In this document: piece after piece, positions 34,001 to 49,000 of the stretch
Position numbering within the stretch: position 1 is the first letter of the stretch
Layout: the number at the start of each line of letters is the position of its first letter
Source of the DNA: Pieris napi
Taxonomy: Eukaryota > Arthropoda > Insecta > Lepidoptera > Pieridae
NCBI RefSeq assembly: GCF_905475465.1
Contig: NC_062243.1
Span: 12,486,267 to 12,550,266, forward strand
Length of the DNA: 64,000 nt
Direction: 5' to 3'
The notes under the pieces: model-generated
What the model saw: the letters and a program-made list of their open reading frames with translations, nothing else
What the model was told of the DNA's origin: nothing
Database searches by the model: none
Position numbers and translations under genes: made by a program

Positions 34001-37000
34001 GTGTGCCATCTGCCACGGCTCTTATTATATCGACACACCTTCCTCTTCATGTGACCTGTGTATCAATGCATTAATAACTTGCTCCATTTTGACTGTCCTC
34101 TGATGATATGCCCAGCCCACTTCGTGGCATCATGCTTCTATTCATTGCATTCTGACATGTTTGAAGTTTTTTGGTTAGTGCTTTTGTTAAGGTCCAAATT
34201 TGACAGCCGTAAGTCAACATAGGCACCAGGAAGCATATTCAAGCCCAAAATAACTTTATTCATATAGGTAACCAAGTATACTTATGAATGTCAACAGAAA
34301 AGATGTTATATTGATTAAAAATTTACATTTACTACCAGTTCGCAAATCAAGGGTGTACAGCGGGCCAGATGAAATGGCTAGAAACTCTCCATCACTCTTT
34401 TAAATCCCAAGCATTAGGATCATTTAAATAAACATCAACTTTATAAAAAGCTTTATAGAAATGTTTAACAAGAGTTTTGATAATATATATATCATTCATA
34501 CCATAGTTTTAAATTTATTTATCTGGAATTTATATAGATTGGACCAATTAAATTTCTGTTAAATGTGAGAAGTTATAAAAATATAACAAAATAATTCTTT
34601 AATTTATATTGAAAATATAAGAAAGGACACCCAGTACAACCAAAACAATAGTATAAAAATAAGTATGTTCTTGGAGATAGTATGCATTTTTTATGTTTTT
34701 AGATGAAGATACCATAAATTACAAAAATGTTGATTATAATTTCCACCAAAGATTTGGAATGCCAAAGGATGAAAAACTTGTCTGTTACTACTCTTGCAGG
34801 TATGTGTTGTTATTGTGTGTCATGTCTATTAGATAAAAATATATTGTATACTGTACGGTTCCTGGGTCAACGGGATGCATCGAATAATAGAGGATATTAT
34901 TTTCACTCTATATACCCAGTCACATTAAACGAAGTATATAATTTAATGTAAAAGCTGAAGTAAGTTCCAGCACCGGGGCGTTAGTAACTAAGAAAGCATA
35001 AGTGAGGAAAAAGTACAACCTTGGTTTATACAATACTATTTCAACATGTCTTATTAACACTGCTGCATGTTTATTAAAAGTGTACTAATGAAGAATTATT
35101 TGTTTTATTTTAGCAAGCATTACATAATTATCATTAGAAGTTATCTAGGTTATATAATATTACAATGTTTTTTTACAATATAATAAAAATATGTTACAAA
35201 GACTGGTGTATTTTATCTACGTATAGTTGTGACATAGCTAAATGATTTAGATATATTGTATAGGTATTTGTTGCTTTGTTAACAATATCTATTATGTTAA
35301 TTTGTAGAACGTGTTAGCATCGTGTTAACAAGTATATTGTAGCTAATGGTAGTCATGAATATAACACATCATTATACTGATTTATGTTTAAGTGTTGACA
35401 ATGAAAATAAATAAAAGATTCCTTTATTATTTGCAAAGTAAATCGTAAACACATATGTGTATGGATATTAAAAGATTTATACATCTAATTATAATGTGAA
35501 ACCTCTTACGATTGTATGTTTGATTGATAAAACGAGAGCTTTAGACTCTTCTACTTTCTACTCATACACTTAAAAAAAAAATCAGTTGTTACTCCTCAGG
35601 TTGTTTTGCCTTGTCCATATAATGTTACATTTTCTTTCCATATGAAGACAGAAAATGCAGTTAGAACGTAGTTATATAACAGTTTACACAGTTTATTGAA
35701 TCCATAGTTATATATTTTATCCACAAGGATCTTTATCAATAATTGTTAATACACTAGCTTCAGCTCGCTGTAGCCCTCTTATTTTGACGATATTTTATGC
35801 GACATCTTAAACAATAATCATTTAAAAGTTTGAATCATCAGTTACATCATTTATAACTCAACGGCTGGTCCAATTTGTTTTTGGTTTCATCCTACTATCT
35901 CTTACTTTCAGCTACTGGAAAGGGAAGTTGCCACGTCAGGGTTGGCTCTACCTCTCAATGCATTACATGTGTTTCTATTCGTATATTTTTGGACGGAACA
36001 CAACCCTTAAAATCCGTTGGGCCGACGTCACCGAACTCGTGAAGACCAACAGCCTGCTCTTCCCCGATTCTATAACAGTAGTTACAAGAGATGGAGAGCA
36101 TTATTTTACCATGTTATTGAAGAAAGATGAAACATTCGCTCTAATGCAACAATTGGCTAACATCGCTATGAAACAGTGAGTTCCTGTACTACTATTTTTT
36201 AATCTTCAAAGGGTTATTTATTAGTAATCATAGCTATCAAATATACAGTATTTACAATTTTCTTAACATACATAGTAATAATAATTAAAAGTGAATAAAA
36301 AGAAAATATAAACAAATTTAAAAAATTTAGTCCCTGAGGCAGTGCGAGGTATTGCGATACTTATTCTTACTAACTTCAAAGCCATTGAATTTTCAAGGTT
36401 GATCGACGACAAAACGGGAAACTACAATATAGACAAGGATTTGCTCACAAAACTGAGCAAAAATGTACCTAAAAAGGCATCATTTCTAAAGCGTGATCTG
36501 GACGCGAAGAAACAGTCCAATTTATATACTCTACGATTTCGCTTACCTCAGGTTGAGAAATTAGATGGGACCGAGGAGTGCACCCTGTGGACACCATATG
36601 ATAAACGTCATAATTGGGGAAGGATGTATTTGTCACAGAATTTCATTTGCTTCGATAGTCGGGTTAGTACTACAATGCTCTAAAAAATGTACTGATAATT
36701 ATTTATTTCCCAGTTTTTACTAGGATTCCTTCGTTCTAATTTTCCTGATTCTTTTGTATTAGACAAATTTCAATCTGATTTGCTTATGAGTCTTAATCCC
36801 TATGAACGTCTTAAGTATTAACTGTGTTTCTTATTTGTATTAATTAGTCTTGTATTATCAGAGAATTAAATGTATTAAAGTGTCTGCAAATTTTCGATGG
36901 CGGAAGTCTCAAAACGTTTTATTTATCGATATAATCAACCATCTTAAACCTCATTTATAAAGCGACTCCTAAGATTTTTCAAATTATCAACCTGATTAAA

Positions 37001-40000
37001 AATATTTCCATGAGACCAATTCGCTGGAAAACCAAATAATTTGACGGTAAAATTTAGATAAAAAGAAATTTTTAGAGAGAGAGAGACTTAGATATAAAAA
37101 AAGTCTCGTTAATCTCTTTCATAGCTTGCGTGTTTCTTAATCCAGTTTTTGCACTATGTGTAACCAGCTGCCCACCAATTCGGCTTAGGGTCCTTCAAGA
37201 AAAGCACTTGCGAGCCTTCTGGCAATGTAAGTGTCCATGGGCGGTATCACTGAACATCAGATGAGCCTTCTGCCCGGTAATCTACAAATAAATAATAACG
37301 ACCCGAAAATCTCTTTACAGATTTCTTTGATGAAAACTTAAAACAAATATTTTTTTTTGTATAATTTTAATTTAATTTTCAGGTAGCGAATTTGGTGAGG
37401 CTTATAATTCCGCTACGGAATGTGTACCAAGTGGAAAAGGCTGATTCCGGTGGAACGGGCAGTTCCGGCGAGTCTGGGAGCATTCTCATCACCACGTCGT
37501 ATCATACAAGCTTTTTGTTTGGAAATATATCTGACAGGGACTTCATAGTACACAAGATATCGGAGCTATTGGCCAAATTGCCCAAGTAAGTTGCGTGGGT
37601 GTCAGTGGAGGTCCTGGGTTCGACTCCCGATGAAACATTTTTCGAATAAAAAAAAAACAGATACAGAAATTTGAAAAATGTTGAAATTTTTTGTTTTTTT
37701 TAACATTTAGTTAAACTGATTCTTTCCTTATCGAATGGTAACAAATTTAATGAAACATTTTTATCGCTTTTTCAATTATAAAAATATGTATTCTATATCT
37801 AACCAATTTATGCGTTTATCATTTAAGTAACAGTTTAAAAAGTAATTAATTACTCATTTTTGTAGCCTTTTATCGCTATGTAAAATATTAATCAGAAATG
37901 CGATTCAAATAAAAAACTTCTCCAAATTTAGATATACATAAATAAATTTAGTATAAAAATACTTATATAAGATAAAGTAACAAAGTTTATATTAAATTTG
38001 ATTTAAGTAAAACTCAGTAAAGTAAGCAGCTATTAATATACAATTAAATTTCTTAGAAAATCGTAATTTTCAAGTGACCTTAAACAGAATTCATTTCTTA
38101 TTTGAATCGCATTGCTTATGTTTTATGTTTGGTCAAATCAATTGCTTCCTTATTATATTTATTTTTATTTAAATTGTCACGGCTTTTCCCGAAAGGGTTG
38201 CAGAGACCACGGATCTTGCTACGTTCCTGACATACTTCTCTTCTTTTTTCTGTTTTTTATTTCTTTCTCTGCCACACCGAACATTCTTTACCGCATGTCA
38301 GGATAAGCTCAACCCTATGTACGGCCAGTAAAGCTTTGTTAGAGAGAGAGAATCTAACACCCCATTTACTCTATTCCCAGCATTACCTCATCTTTTTATA
38401 TCGTCGTCATACTTTTCATCTGGAGTTAACTTATTACTTGTTCCACTTTTTCTCCATCTATTAGAATATCGCATACAGTCCTATTCACACCTTTTTTAAA
38501 TACAGTATTAAAATTTGGCTTTTATTTAAAGGAAAATATTTGTAGTTTCTTTGATTTACCTCTCTAACCTGCTCTATGGGATTTTAATCAATGTGTTATC
38601 TTTCTTAACTTGTATCGAGGGCAGATCTGGCATTCAAGAACAGAACGGGCTCATAACAAAATTTACTTCATAATTATTCTACAAAATAGTGTGTTTATAT
38701 TAATAATTTCGAATGTTACATCCCCCTTACGTGAATGTTAGATCCGCCCTTACCGTTGGATGGCATGGCTTTATTAATAATTCTACTCGGGTTCAAAGGT
38801 AACTAACATTCTACTAACAATGTTAGTCGTCTGAATTAGTTTCTAAGATGTTGAACAGTGATGTATTCAGGGAGAAAAGCGGAAAAGCCGTGGGGGGACA
38901 TCGCGTTGAAGGGGAATGGACGCCACAGCCTCCACTCATGACTCTGTTCAAGACCCACCAGACTTCCAGCATCAAGCAAATACAGCAGAAGAAGGTAGGT
39001 AGGATCAACTGAACTTTAATTTCAGTATGTATGTGGTATTTATAAAGAAAGTGCGTGCGTACAAAGTCACACGTCAGAAGTGAAACATCTTTGGCTAACA
39101 AATTTTTAAGACTTGTTCATATTTATAGAAATTTAAAACTTTAGATTTCCGAGACTTAGAGGAAGGGTAAAAGGAAGATATGTTAGGAATTTAATGAATT
39201 TAATAGTCGTCATTTAAGATTTTAATAAATTATTGCGCATAAAATATACATAGGTATATTATTTCATAAATTAGCATTACGAAATTTTTAATTTAAAAAT
39301 AAAATATCTATAAGGTAATTCGCCCTTCTCACTCTCTCAATCGCTCTCTCCCTTTTCTTCGACAAAAACGCTGCACATCTTCGTGACGCTAATATTATTA
39401 TTGCGTTTCATCTGTAAAAAATTTACCCTCATGCGCCTAAAGTTTTACTTCAAAAATTGCCTTATTAACAATCTACTAATGTTGATAATGATTAAATTTT
39501 AAATCACTGAATCGTATTTAATGAACTTCAGAGTTCTATTTTAATTTAGTAAATTTATCCTAATATTTTGCTGACTTAAAAAAAACACTTATCATCCTAA
39601 GTTTTTTGTATCAGGAAAAACAGTGGGAGGATCACATGGCAGAAGTAGGGCGCGGCGTAAGTATGTACAGAACGACAGAAGGAAGTGAACTGGTCGTGAA
39701 GGGTATACCTGAATCTCTACGCGGGGAACTGTGGAGCGTCTTCTCGGGGTCCATTCTTCAGAAGATCCAAAGCAAGGGCCTGTACGAGAAGCTGGTGAAT
39801 GAGGCCCTGTCTTCGAAGAACCAGGCCAACGATGAGATAGAAAGAGATCTACACAGATCACTTCCGGAGCATCCGGCGTTTCAGAATGATGTTGGTGAGT
39901 CATAGGAAATGTTATAGTCACAACATCAGTTGAGGTCCTCCGGCGTGTCTGCAAATTTGCTAGTCCTCTTTGAAAAGTGCATTCACCGTGATGGAAGACA

Positions 40001-43000
40001 TCCTGACGGTGTAATTCCGTACATAAAATCCGCATTAATACATTATAATTTACTGCAAGTTTGGTGCTGAGACACCCTGTACAAGAGGAGTTGCCCATTC
40101 AAATTCAATTAAAGATTTTTTCATGATTCCAGATTACATAATATTTAATCACCTTCCTAGAAATTATAGATCACTGCGATTTAATGTTTTCAAGGGGAAG
40201 ATGATTAGGTTTTTAAAGTCAAGGTGCTTTTATAGCGTGACCGAATATTTAGAACATAAGTTTATCAATTACTCATAAATGACTTGTCTACCGAGTGATC
40301 CAACACGATTGTAGGTTCCTGCAAGTTGATTGTATTGTAAAAATTGTTAGGCCATGACTATCAAACTGTTCAATCACCTTTCTATAAGTTATAAATCACT
40401 GCCGTGTAGTGCTTTCAAGGGGAGGGTGAATAAATTTTTAAAGGCAAGGTGCCAATTATATAGTGGGTAGGTTTTGATCATAAGTTTTGACAACAATTAT
40501 ACTTAACTGTTCTTATAATTATGACATCATGATAATTGATATTACATTTGCACGCCTATTTTATATGGCTGATTGTGCGGTCTTTTTTTATAATTAATCA
40601 AACCACTGTACCACTTTCTTTGCAAATAAAAAACTTATTATTATTATTATTAAAGCATAATAATAAAAGCCCTTTTTTCGCTGACCTTTTTAACTTACAT
40701 GCTACTCTTATTTAACAGTAGTATCTTAAATCTAATTTACATAGCGAAAATAATAATTTATTAGCAACCACTTTGGTCAGGTTGTCTGTTGACATAGGCC
40801 TCCCCCAATTGTTTCCACGTCTCACTATCACACTCATTGGGATCCTGTTGGGTCTCCCTTTGGGAAGAGAGACCCAACAGGATCCCTTTAAAAATAGAGA
40901 TTTGTTTATTTTGTATGTGGAAATTAAAGGACATTTATAACTTTTCAGGCATATCAGCTCTTCGCCGCGTACTCTGCGCGTACGCACTAAAGAACCCTAC
41001 CATCGGCTATTGTCAAGCGATGAACATCGTGGCCTCCGTTCTCCTAATATATTGCCCGGAAGAGCAGGCATTTTGGCTCCTTGCTACCATTTGCGAGACT
41101 CTTCTCCCGGACTATTACAATACCAGGGTGGTTGGTGCTTTGGTAAGTTATTTTCGATTTAAATAAGAAATTCACTGGCACTTGGGGAGTGCTGTAAAGC
41201 TATTGCATAGCATTTTTTATCAACTTTTGCAATTATAATAATTATTTATTTATTTTTTATTTATGCAGTATTGTTTTCTTTGATATTAATTCAATCTACT
41301 CTACCAGACTCAGACTAACACGCCTTTATAGTCTGTCTCACTCTAACGCGTACCGCCTGCATCGGCTGCGCTTACGCTACGTCACCGATCACGCCAGACC
41401 GATGTGAGACGCAGTATGCGTTCTGACCCACTCTAATGCGTATTGGCCTCACCTATATTACATCGTGTGTAAGGTTTTTATTTTCGTTACGGAATTTCTT
41501 CCTCCTCCATTTTCCTCACCGGCCTCTCTGTATCCACTGGGAGCCAACCTCCTTGACGATGTCGTCAGTACTAGTCTCCATTCGAGGAGATATTTTAACG
41601 TGTATTTGAGATGTACTTCCGGATTGGATGCATCACAAGCAGTTCATTAAAGGAATTAAATTCCAGGTGGACCAAGGTGTTTTAGAAGAGCTGACAAAAT
41701 CACAGTTACCCGATCTCCACGCAAAGCTGGACGAACTGGGGATGATGAAGATGATCTCCTTGTCTTGGTTCTTGACCTTATTTATCAGCGTGATGCCGTA
41801 CGAGTGCGCCGTAAACGTCATGGATTGCTTCTTCTATGATGGCGCTAAAGTTATTTTTCAGGTATATTGTTATGACGAAAGTTTCCTAAGTTAATCTAGT
41901 ATTATACTCTTAAGTGCTTATAGTGCCCTGGTACATAGGAAGGTAGGACAGTGTGGTAATGGTCAAGTTTATTACTTTCAACCTGAAGGCCCTTGGGTTC
42001 GACTTCCGGTGAAATAAGCATTTTTTGGGTCCAAAGCGTAAACGTAAAAAAAAAACTCAAACTGTGTTCGCTACCAATTTGTGAAAATTTTTTTTTTGTT
42101 ATTTTAGTTTTTTTTTCAATGTAGGTAACTTCAAATATATTAGTATTGGCCTAGTGGTTTCAGCGTGACTCTTATCCCTGAGGTCGTAATTTCGATCCCC
42201 GCCTGTGTTTAAATCCAAAGAGTCGACGGCGTGTGTCAGACACAAGAGGCTGATCTCCTACTTACCTAGATTGACAAATGATCATGGAAACAGATACAAA
42301 AATCTGAGGCCCAGACCTAAAAAGGTGGTAGCGCCACTAATTTACAAGAACACAAGTATAATAGTGATGCTATATTATTTGTAATAGGACCCAATCTCGT
42401 TTCCAGGTGACTTTAACCATACTGGACGTGAACAAGGAAAAGCTCCTCAAATCCACTGAAGATGGGCAAGCGGTGCAAATTCTGACTGATTATCTCGAAG
42501 GCATCTTCAACGATGAAGCTATGGCACTTTCCACCGAGCCAAGGACCGCTCAGAAGGTATTTATTCGATTTTACTTCATTTTTGAAGTTATACTTCTTTA
42601 GGCGCGTTATGAAAAATTGATGAGAGTGAAATTTTACAATGCGCGCACACCGTGACATAAAATTATCAGAATGACCTTTGTAGTACCTTTTAAACAAATA
42701 AAGGAGTTTTAATTATTTTTTTAAGAAATTTAGCAATGCTTTTTCACAAAGACCTATTGTTACTTAGTTAAAAGGTTATGAATATACCTAGTTATTAAAT
42801 TGAATGAATAATATAATAATAATAATTATTATTAATATTAATTAATAATTGAATAATATACTAAATATTAAATATTATTAAATTATTAACGTTAAATATT
42901 TATTATTAATTATTTAATATTTAAAAAATAAATAAAGCCAAAGAAGTATAACTTCTTACGTGCGTACATAAGTACACGCACTCTTTTTTATTTTAACTTA

Positions 43001-46000
43001 GTTCCTTATATTTAATTTATAATGTAATGAACATACATACATATGTACAGAAACATATGACAGTTATGGTAATTATAAAAGTTACAAAAAATTATTATTT
43101 TCTTCTTCTGGTGCCACTTTACATATATAAAATATAAGAAACTGAAAACATAAGTCAATTAAGTACATTACTAAAATTCTTCTTAAAATATTTCCTTTCC
43201 TTTGGTAAGGTGGAAAATGTCTGCATCTTCATAATTTTTTTTTTTAAAGACAAATCACACCAATTGACCTAGTCCCATGCTAAGCTGGTGAAACTTGTGT
43301 TATGGGTACTAGGCAACGGATATACATACATATTATAGATAGATAGACATATAAATACATATTTAAACACCCAAGACCCAAGCACAACACCAAATGCTCA
43401 TCACATCGATGTTAGTCTCAGCCGGGGATCGAACCCGGGACCCATGGATTCGCAGTCAGGGGTACTAACCACTAGACCAATGAGTCGTCAAAAAAAATTG
43501 TATTGTAGTAAGCGAAAACCCGATGCATTGGCGAATTACGCAGATAATTCATGTTCATACAAAGCACATGGAACTATCGTGAATATCTTGTCGCATACGG
43601 GGAAGGGATTCTTAGAGAAATTAACGACAGAAAATTTGGGCTATCTATCCGCCATTAAGAATAGCGTGCAAAAATAATAAATCTTTCTGACTTCGTCGAT
43701 ATTCAAACGAAAATATTTGCCAGAATCCGTACAGATATTGAAATGTTGGATATTATAAAAATTCTGTTTGTATATTTTTATATAGTATGCATACAAATGT
43801 GTTAAAACTTCCAGACCATAAAAATCCAAGAGCTGGTGTACCAGTCGTACCGGATGTACGGGGCCAACGTCAGCAGCGAGTGCATCGAGCACTTGAGGCT
43901 CAAGCACCGCTTGAGAGTGGTCCGGCACCTGGAGGACAGCCTCGAGAAGAACACCTTGAGGGCTCTGCAGCAGGACAAGTTGCTGGATGCTAATGAGTTG
44001 CAGGTCGGTTGCTATTTTATTAATTTCCTTTAGTCGAATTGAGATTTTTATCGCTGGATTTACGTTTCTACTTGTAATTGACAATACATTATAGATTTGT
44101 TTGTTATTTGTTAAATTATTTCTATTTATTGTTAATTGTTGTTTTTGAAGTTATACTTCTTTAGGCGCGTTATGAAAAATTGATGAGAGTGAAATTTTAC
44201 GATGCGCGCGCACCGTGACACAAAATTAACAGAATGAAGTTGCCCACGGAAGATGCTACGTCATTGGATATAATTTAAAAACAACATTCGAATAATAATA
44301 GAATTTATGTTACATTTAATGTAAGAGAATAATAATAAATATTTATTTATTTAATTTTCAAATGTAATCTGAACTTTATTGACTATAATGACTCCTTTTC
44401 TAGTCTTTGATTATTTAATTGTAACTAATTATTTGCATGCAATCAAAAACTATTTTTAATAATGCCAAAGAACACGCACCCTTTTTTTTGTGTTGTGTAA
44501 ATTTTAATAGTCGGTTTAGTGTTGGTCTAGTGGCTTTAGCGTATGACTTTCATTCCTGAGGTCGTAGGTTCAATCCCCAGCTGGGCACCAAATGACTTCC
44601 AAAGTGCGCATTTAACATTCTTTCGAACGGTGAAGGAAAACATCGTGAGGAAACCGGCTTGCCTTAGAACCAAACGTCGACGGCGTGTGTCAGGCACATG
44701 AGGCTGATCACCTACTTGCCTATCAGATTGATAAATGTTCATGAAATAGATAAAGAAATCTGAGGCCCAGACCTAAGAAAAGGTTGTAGCGCCTCTGGTT
44801 ATTTTAAATATAAATACACAAAAATTTATACCCATAATTGGTACGAGACGATTCTTTATAGGAGAAAAGAATTTAAGTGTTTTTTATACCATTACACTAT
44901 AGAAACATTTTGAGTTCGATTCTTGGGAAAATAATTGTTTAAGTATTTTATTAAGATTTTAAAAATTCATCGCTACTGCCCCATGCTTCTAGGAATTATT
45001 TTAATTTATATTTCAGGAATTATTAAGTGTAATCCGCGAAGAGCTCTTCTGGGCCAAGCGGGTCCCGGCTGAGAGACTGGAGGCCCCGTACGAAGCGTAC
45101 AGAGTGGACTACGCGCAGTTCAAGACGATCTACATGGCCCTGTCCCCATGGGCTAAGGGCGATTACGCCGAGGCCATTACGGCTAGAATTTTTAAGGTAA
45201 TTTGCTAACTACCCTTAACATTTAGGAGTTTGAAAGATAGATAGTAGCCGATTGTTAGACTTACTGAATATGCATAAATTTCATAAGAATCGGCCGTGCC
45301 GTTTGACACGGGAATTTTATATATTAGATAATGTTGTTCTCCACCGCTGTTTAATTTCTTTAAAAAACCGTAGATATTTTGAAGTGAAACTTCTTTAGAA
45401 TCGTTGTGATTTCAAACCGGATGCAACGGAAAAAGCGACAGTAAAAAGAGACAGACGCATAAATTCGTAGGATTTAGCGTGGGAGAGAATGAGATGGGAA
45501 GAATTGTGCAGTGTATAAACTTTAAATTGGCGTGTATTTGATCATTTTCTGAATTAAAAAAACATAGATGTGTAAAAAATTAAATAAGTAATAATCATCG
45601 AATTTCAAACTTACATTATTTTAGTTTTTTATCAAATTAAAGATTGATATTGATATTAAACTTATAAATGAAAATTTTACATAGTCCTACATTTAGTTAG
45701 TGAAAAAAGGGTAGGTATAATTTACATATTATTCATTATAAAAACTTTGTTTTTGATGGTTTCACTTGTACCACGTGTGAATTGCACACATGAGTTTTTT
45801 GTTATCGTTTTAAGAAAGCTCACGGTAGACCTCCAGGTCCCTATAAACAAGAATCCTTCCAGCTCATGGACCACGATGACGACGGTCTGGTGAGCGCTCG
45901 CGGCTTGTCGCTCGCCATCGGGCTGAGCACGAGAGCGGAGGCTCAGAAACGGCTGCGTGCGTTGTATTGTGCGCATGCGCCTCCACTGTTGTCTAATTTG

Positions 46001-49000
46001 GAGCTGAGGTCTGCGCAGTTAACGGAGGTTGAGGAATTGGCGGACGACGCCATATCTTTTTTTGACAGGTATTTCTTTATCTAATAATCATACGAAAAAA
46101 GATTCAGTTTTGCGGTCATTTGGAAGGGAAAGGTCAAAATATTAGCTTCTAAGGCGATAAAACGGTATTTCATTCCAGGCCACCGCTTGCAAATGTATAA
46201 AGCACAAATTCAGCCCCATATGGTGTACTGTTTTCACCTCTGGACAGGAGATCCCCAATACCAGCTCTTTCCGCTTGACCATATTCAACGAAAAGCGATT
46301 TGAATTGTCGACAACCAGTCACTTACCAAGCGACTGATACCTTGGCGTTGCGTAGAGATGTGGAGTCACTCTGCATCTTCTATCGCATTTACCATGAAGA
46401 GTGTTCAGAAGAGTTGCTCGGTCTAATACCTGCAGCTGAGTTTCACTATCGTCGTTGTCGTTCCACAACTGAGCGTTTTCTAAGGCATTTTTGGACGCAC
46501 ACCACCACTATGTGATACCAGCTGCCCACTGAAGTACTTCAGAACGTATCAATTCTTAAAAGGCCGACAACGCACTTGCGAGCCTTCTGGCAATGTGAGT
46601 GTCCTATTAGTTTATAATAATTTATCTTTCACTTTTTCAGTATAGATCGGCCATCCGAATCTATCCAGAGATCTGTTAGTGACGTGGGTGACGGACAAAT
46701 GGACAAATCAACGGACAGCACTTACACCCCGGACGGTGAGTGTATATTTAATTTATAGTTTAAATCGTTTCATTATGTTATCAAAATTAATTAATTTATT
46801 TACAATTGGGAATAGGAAAAATAGTAACAATTATGAGACTAGAAGGCATGATCTCTCACAACGTCTGTCATCCTGGTAATACAATCTTTGCCCTCGTTGC
46901 AGAAGCCCTAGCGGTGGAGGCTATTCGCGTGTGCGCTTTAGGGCTTCCGCCCGGGGCTTCGCCGGGCACTCCCCCGCCGCCGTCTCCGCCGCCCGCCCTG
47001 CCTCGCCCGCACTTCCTACGTCTGCTGGCCGCCCTTCACGACCTCACGCAGTACTCCACGCCCTTGTACGAGGCTGTCGCTAGAGCAGGTATTAAGACGT
47101 ATTTTGAAACTGTATGTAATATTAGTCCCTTATTAAGTGGCAGCTAGGTGAGGGGTACCGGGTTCGATTCCCGGTTCGAGGGCAAGTTAATTTAAATTTG
47201 TTCTCGGCTTTTGGGACGGTTGTGCGGTACATGGAAGACACGGTCGAATTTCTAAAGACAAGCACGAATTATAAAAAATCCTATACTTGACGCTGGCTAA
47301 TGCACAAACCGTGCCAGAGCCATATAAAAAAAATATATATATTAGTCCCATTTATTTTTTACAAAGATTTATAACAAAATACATCAAAATCAATGGTTTC
47401 TCTTATAAATCACGCGAAATTCCAGAGACTCTACTTCTCCAATTGGGCGAATTAAGGCACCGACCAAATCTGGACCGGGAGATGTCGCAGGACAGCTTGT
47501 ACTTGGCGGCTGCCGCTCAGCCTTCGGCACTCGAGGTATGAATTTAAATTTTGATTAAAACGAATACTTCATGATTCATGCTAGAAGTGCATAACAAATG
47601 CCATATTCAATCAAATCTCGATGAAACTCAAGGGAACAGAGATAATTTTCAAATTACCAAAAATTTATATTACCGACACTTCACCAGTTACCATTGTGGT
47701 GTAAAGTACTGGAAATTCGAAAATAATATTAACAATAACGCGTAATTCAATCCCCGCCCCGCATCGTTACGTTTTACAAAGGAAAAAAAATTGTTACGTA
47801 ATAATTGAAGGCTTCTTCTTACGAGAGGGACTCAAATAAATAAGAGTTTGATCAATATTCGTAATTATTTCTGTATTATTATTATCGTACAATTATTCAC
47901 AAACTTTTTGTTTCAAAAAGAAGTCCGTAATATTTTTGAGTGAGCGACTTCCGATCCAAAGAATTTTACGAAAACAAACGACAGATTCGTGATAAACACT
48001 TCAAACTATAGAGGAAATTCAAATTATAGGGAAACTCTATAATTTGGTCAAATTATCGCATGATGGCGAACAATACTATTTCCTTAAACTTCAAATTACC
48101 GTCGGGACATTGACATTGGTTCTATTCAATTTATCGAGTATTTTTCAAGGAACCGGAAGAAAGTATCGAGAGATACTATAGTACAAGTCTCAAATTATAC
48201 AGAGTCGACTGTAAATACATTTAATGTTTTTACACAAGTTTTAAGGGTGAAAAACGGTTTATCTCGATTTCCGGCAAAACTAAAAGTCCTATCGAAGAAA
48301 GTGAAATGGCAAAGTTGTAGGTAATAAAAAGATCTAAGAAAAAGATCTTTTGTATTTACACTTTTTTCACATAACCTCAAAATTTATGTGAAAAATTCAA
48401 AAAACCAAGTTTTTGGTTTTTTATTTTTATCTTTTACAAAAAAAATATTTTTTTAACGAAATTTGGTAAAAACTTACCTTTCTATGTCCCAAATACTCTG
48501 TATTTATTAATTTTTCACCTTATTTTGAATTAATATCGAAAGAATACTCTAATTTTCAATCCAAAATTCACCCGTCAAAATATCAGCTTTTTTCAAAAAG
48601 TTGGTGTGCTTTCAGTTCGTTGAAATCTCTACTTTCCTATGGTAAAAAAAAATATATATATTACCATAGTAAATCTTCTCAGAAAATGCAAAAAATCGTA
48701 TGCAGACCCGTCATCCCCTTCCCTACTTCTCTATGAATCTTCTTTAAGTTATAATTAGATGCCTCTTTATTACTATTTTAAGATAAGTTATATATGTTAA
48801 CGTAAAATTGTAAACACCGTTAGATTGTAATCTATCTCGCGAGATTATAAACTGTCGAAAGATTGTGAACCTCAGCTTACTGCTTACAATTTAACGTATT
48901 ATTATTCGGTAGATTGTACTACACTAACTTAGTTATCATTCAAACTTGTTTGGTCAATTACAGATGAATTTTACTTCCCAACAATTTCATATAACTACCG

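Noticed and set aside
43400..43490. Possible tRNA gene (A-box and B-box pattern)
   Set aside because: No full cloverleaf; it continues into a SINE body. Other B-box hits at 300, 8200, 42190, 44570 and 47160 are also SINEs or SINE-like.
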